Source: Sinosporangium album (GTDB lineage Bacteria > Actinomycetota > Actinomycetes > Streptosporangiales > Streptosporangiaceae). From it: a stretch of DNA of 64,000 nt. A model generated the notes under the pieces. That model had not been told where the DNA came from. It searched no databases and worked only from the letters and a program-made list of their open reading frames with translations. Numbering within the stretch: the first letter of the stretch is position 1; every line of letters starts with the position of its first letter. The stretch is taken from contig NZ_FNCN01000002.1 in NCBI RefSeq assembly GCF_900100605.1, positions 74,091 to 138,090 of the forward strand, given 5' to 3'. Position numbers and translations under genes: made by a program. Of the stretch, positions 62,138 through 64,000 are shown piece by piece.

Positions 62138-62992
62138 TCAGCAGCCTTCGGCGGGAGGCGCGGCGGTGGGGAGCGTGAGGCCCTGGGCGCTGCCGAACCA
62201 CTTCTTGGCGAGCGTCTGCCCCGTGCCGTCCTGGTACATCTTGGCGATGGCCGCGTTCACCGCGTTGCAGGTGGCAGTGTCACCCTTTTTCATGCCGACG
62301 CCGTACTTCTCATCAGTGAACGGATCGCCCAGGATCTTGAAGGTGCCGCCGCCCTGTCCGGCGAACCCGGCGAGGATGAGGTCGTCGGTGGTGACCGCGT
62401 CGAGGGTCTTGCCCTTGAGTCGTTCCATACATTCGCCGTAGGAGCCCGCGGGCACGAGCTGGGTCTCGATCGCCCTGCCGTTCGGCGGCGGATCGGTGAT
62501 GCGCTTGTAGGAGTTGGAGCCCGACGCCTGGCAGATGCGCTTGCCCTTGATGTCGTCGACCTTGGTGATCGACGTGTCGTCGCCGCGCACCATGATGTCC
62601 TGGTGGGCGACGACGTACGGCCCGCCGAAGGTCACCTTCTCCTTGCGCTCGGGCAGAATGGAGTAGGTGGCGAGGACGAGGTCCACCTGGCCCTGCTGGA
62701 TGAACGGCTCGCGGTTCTTGGAGATCGTCTCCTTCCAGGTGATGCCGCTCTCGGGGACCCCCAGCTCCTTGGCGATGTATCTCGCGACATCGACGTCGAA
62801 GCCCTCCATCGTCCCGTCGGGTTTCTTGAGTCCGAGGGCGGGTTGGTCGACCTTGACGCCGATGACCAGCTTCTTGGTCTCCTTGGCCTTCTCGACGACG
62901 CTGGAGTAGGTCTTCTCGCCGCCGCCGCAGGCGGACAGGCCCGCGGTGAGAGCCGCGACCGTGACAAGTACGCCGACTCGACGTGGGTGCAT
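62138..62992 (-). CDS. gluB: Glutamate-binding lipoprotein GluB
   Basis: The 284-aa family-3 solute-binding protein has a lipoprotein signal (VAALTAGLSACGGG; Cys near residue 22) and the amino-acid-binding signature GTMEGFDVDVARYIAKELGV. VDLVLATYSILPERKEKVTFGGPYV and the C-terminal AIAKMYQDGTGQTLAKKWFG are typical too. Close resemblance to GluB of corynebacteria and streptomycetes suggests glutamate, possibly aspartate, as the ligand; specificity is inferred from family and gene order. Confidence 0.94.
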   Translation of the reverse strand: MHPRRVGVLVTVAALTAGLSACGGGEKTYSSVVEKAKETKKLVIGVKVDQPALGLKKPDGTMEGFDVDVARYIAKELGVPESGITWKETISKNREPFIQQGQVDLVLATYSILPERKEKVTFGGPYVVAHQDIMVRGDDTSITKVDDIKGKRICQASGSNSYKRITDPPPNGRAIETQLVPAGSYGECMERLKGKTLDAVTTDDLILAGFAGQGGGTFKILGDPFTDEKYGVGMKKGDTATCNAVNAAIAKMYQDGTGQTLAKKWFGSAQGLTLPTAAPPAEGC

Positions 62993-63026
62993 CGCTACCT
63001 CTTCCCTGAACTATCACGGCTGGTAT

Positions 63027-63045
63027 GCGGGCGGTCACAGCCCGC
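63027..63045. terminator. Small hairpin between gluA and gluB
   Basis: GCGGGC (63027-63032) pairs with GCCCGC (63040-63045), 7-nt loop, in the 165-bp gap between the ATPase and binding-protein genes. It may set their different expression levels. Confidence 0.4.
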
Positions 63046-63156
63046 TCTTGCTTAGATGTATGGGTCGGGGGTGCTTCTACGTGTGGTCGTTGCCTACCCG
63101 CTACCGGCCGCCTGAGGACCGCCGTCCGGGACGAGGGCCGGTCGCCGGTGGGCGCG

Positions 63157-63912
63157 TCAATGCGTGAGGATCTTCGACAGGAAGTCCTTGGCCCGCTCGG
63201 TCCCGGGGTTGGTGAAGAACTCCTCGGGGGCGCTCTCCTCCACGATCTGCCCGTCGGCCATGAAGACGACGCGGTTGGCGGCCCTGCGGGCGAAGCCCAT
63301 CTCGTGCGTGACGACGACCATCGTCATGCCTTCGCGGGCCAGTTCGACCATCACGTCGAGGACCTCTTGCACCATCTCCGGATCCAGCGCTGACGTCGGC
63401 TCGTCGAACAGGATCATCTTGGGGTCCATCGCCAGCGCCCGCGCGATAGCCGTACGCTGCTGCTGGCCCCCGGAGAGCTGCGCGGGATACTTGTCTGCCT
63501 GGGCGGCGATGCCGACCCGTTCCAAGAGTTGCAGCGCGCGCTCTTCGGCCTGGGCCCGTGGCACCTTCCGCACCTTGACGGGGCCGAGAGCGACGTTCTC
63601 CAGGATCGTCTTATGAGCGAACAGGTTGAACGACTGGAAGACCATGCCGACCTCCGAGCGCAGACGGGCGAGCTCGCGCCCCTCCGCCGGCAGCGGCCTG
63701 CCGTCGAAGACGATGCTCCCGGCGTCGATGGTCTCCAGTCTGTTGATGGTCCTGCACAGTGTTGACTTGCCACCCCCGGACGGCCCGATTACCACGAGGA
63801 CCTCGCCTCGGGAGACGGTCAGATTGATGTCCTTCAGGACGTGCACATCGCCGAAATACTTGTCGACATGGGCCAATGTGACGAGTGGAGCCGCTTCCCC
63901 GTTCTCCGCCAT
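63157..63912 (-). CDS. gluA: Glutamate ABC transporter ATP-binding protein GluA
   Basis: The ATPase of the amino-acid importer (251 aa from 63912). Motifs: Walker [12 protein letters not shown]-loop [11 protein letters not shown], signature [19 protein letters not shown], Walker [15 protein letters not shown], and switch His in VVTHEMGFA. The ATG at 63912 ([13 protein letters not shown]) lacks a ribosome-binding site; an in-frame GTG at 63948 is the alternative. First gene of the leftward gluABCD operon, so its promoter lies at the window's right edge. Confidence 0.95.
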   Translation of the reverse strand: MAENGEAAPLVTLAHVDKYFGDVHVLKDINLTVSRGEVLVVIGPSGGGKSTLCRTINRLETIDAGSIVFDGRPLPAEGRELARLRSEVGMVFQSFNLFAHKTILENVALGPVKVRKVPRAQAEERALQLLERVGIAAQADKYPAQLSGGQQQRTAIARALAMDPKMILFDEPTSALDPEMVQEVLDVMVELAREGMTMVVVTHEMGFARRAANRVVFMADGQIVEESAPEEFFTNPGTERAKDFLSKILTH

Positions 63913-64000
63913 GGTCAACAACGTAGGGGCCCGGAGGCTGCCGGTCACTAACCCCGGGGTACCGATCAGGTCACAGCATGTTGACTTGTTGGAAAGTGTC

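Overview
The window is high-GC DNA with strong G/C third-position bias, many GTG/TTG starts and long GC-rich hairpin terminators. It carries Lsr2, ClgR, DUF3046 and DrrAB-type genes and an actinobacterial SOS box. This points to a filamentous actinomycete; gene content and order fit the Streptosporangiales, but no taxonomic marker is present and that placement is inference.

Left part (1-21.5 kb), mainly core chromosome: an Lsr2-like nucleoid protein, dapB, a small lipoprotein, menA, a GNAT acetyltransferase, a CGNR protein, a tandem-winged-helix GntR protein, radC, a GntR/UTRA regulator, dapA, RNase J, an aldehyde dehydrogenase, a DrrAB-type exporter, ftsK, a RodZ-like HTH membrane protein, rimO-pgsA-cinA in a tight operon, and clgR.

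Middle part (21.5-47.5 kb), largely accessory: an Rrf2 regulator, then a sugar locus. The sugar locus has two ROK regulators flanking an operon for a lipoprotein binding protein, two permeases and a NagZ-type beta-N-acetylhexosaminidase, followed by a VanX-like dipeptidase. A near-identical 24-bp element precedes both ROK genes. This looks like uptake and recycling of amino-sugar or peptidoglycan fragments. Next is a compact, unusual biosynthetic cluster: a free carrier protein, a decayed condensation domain, a stand-alone adenylate-forming ligase, a condensation-carrier protein, and E1-alpha, E1-beta and E2 of a 2-oxoacid dehydrogenase, all overlapping on the plus strand. An SDR, a YbdK-type carboxylate-amine ligase and a FOXRED2-like flavoprotein flank it. 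The helicase gene lhr closes this part.

Right part (47.5-64 kb): DUF3046, a copper-handling group (Met/His-rich membrane protein, PCuAC lipoprotein, Tat-exported DyP peroxidase), an SOS-boxed recA with a terminator before recX, then a scrapyard of decayed genes (serine recombinase tail, WYL-regulator tail, alpha/beta-hydrolase tail) around a VOC protein and a MerB-like protein. RNase Y, an S9 prolyl oligopeptidase and a glutamate-type ABC transporter (gluABCD) follow.

The most promising novelty is the ligase / condensation-carrier / 2-oxoacid dehydrogenase cluster at about 31.4-42.5 kb. The best regulatory observation is the duplicated ROK-associated element.
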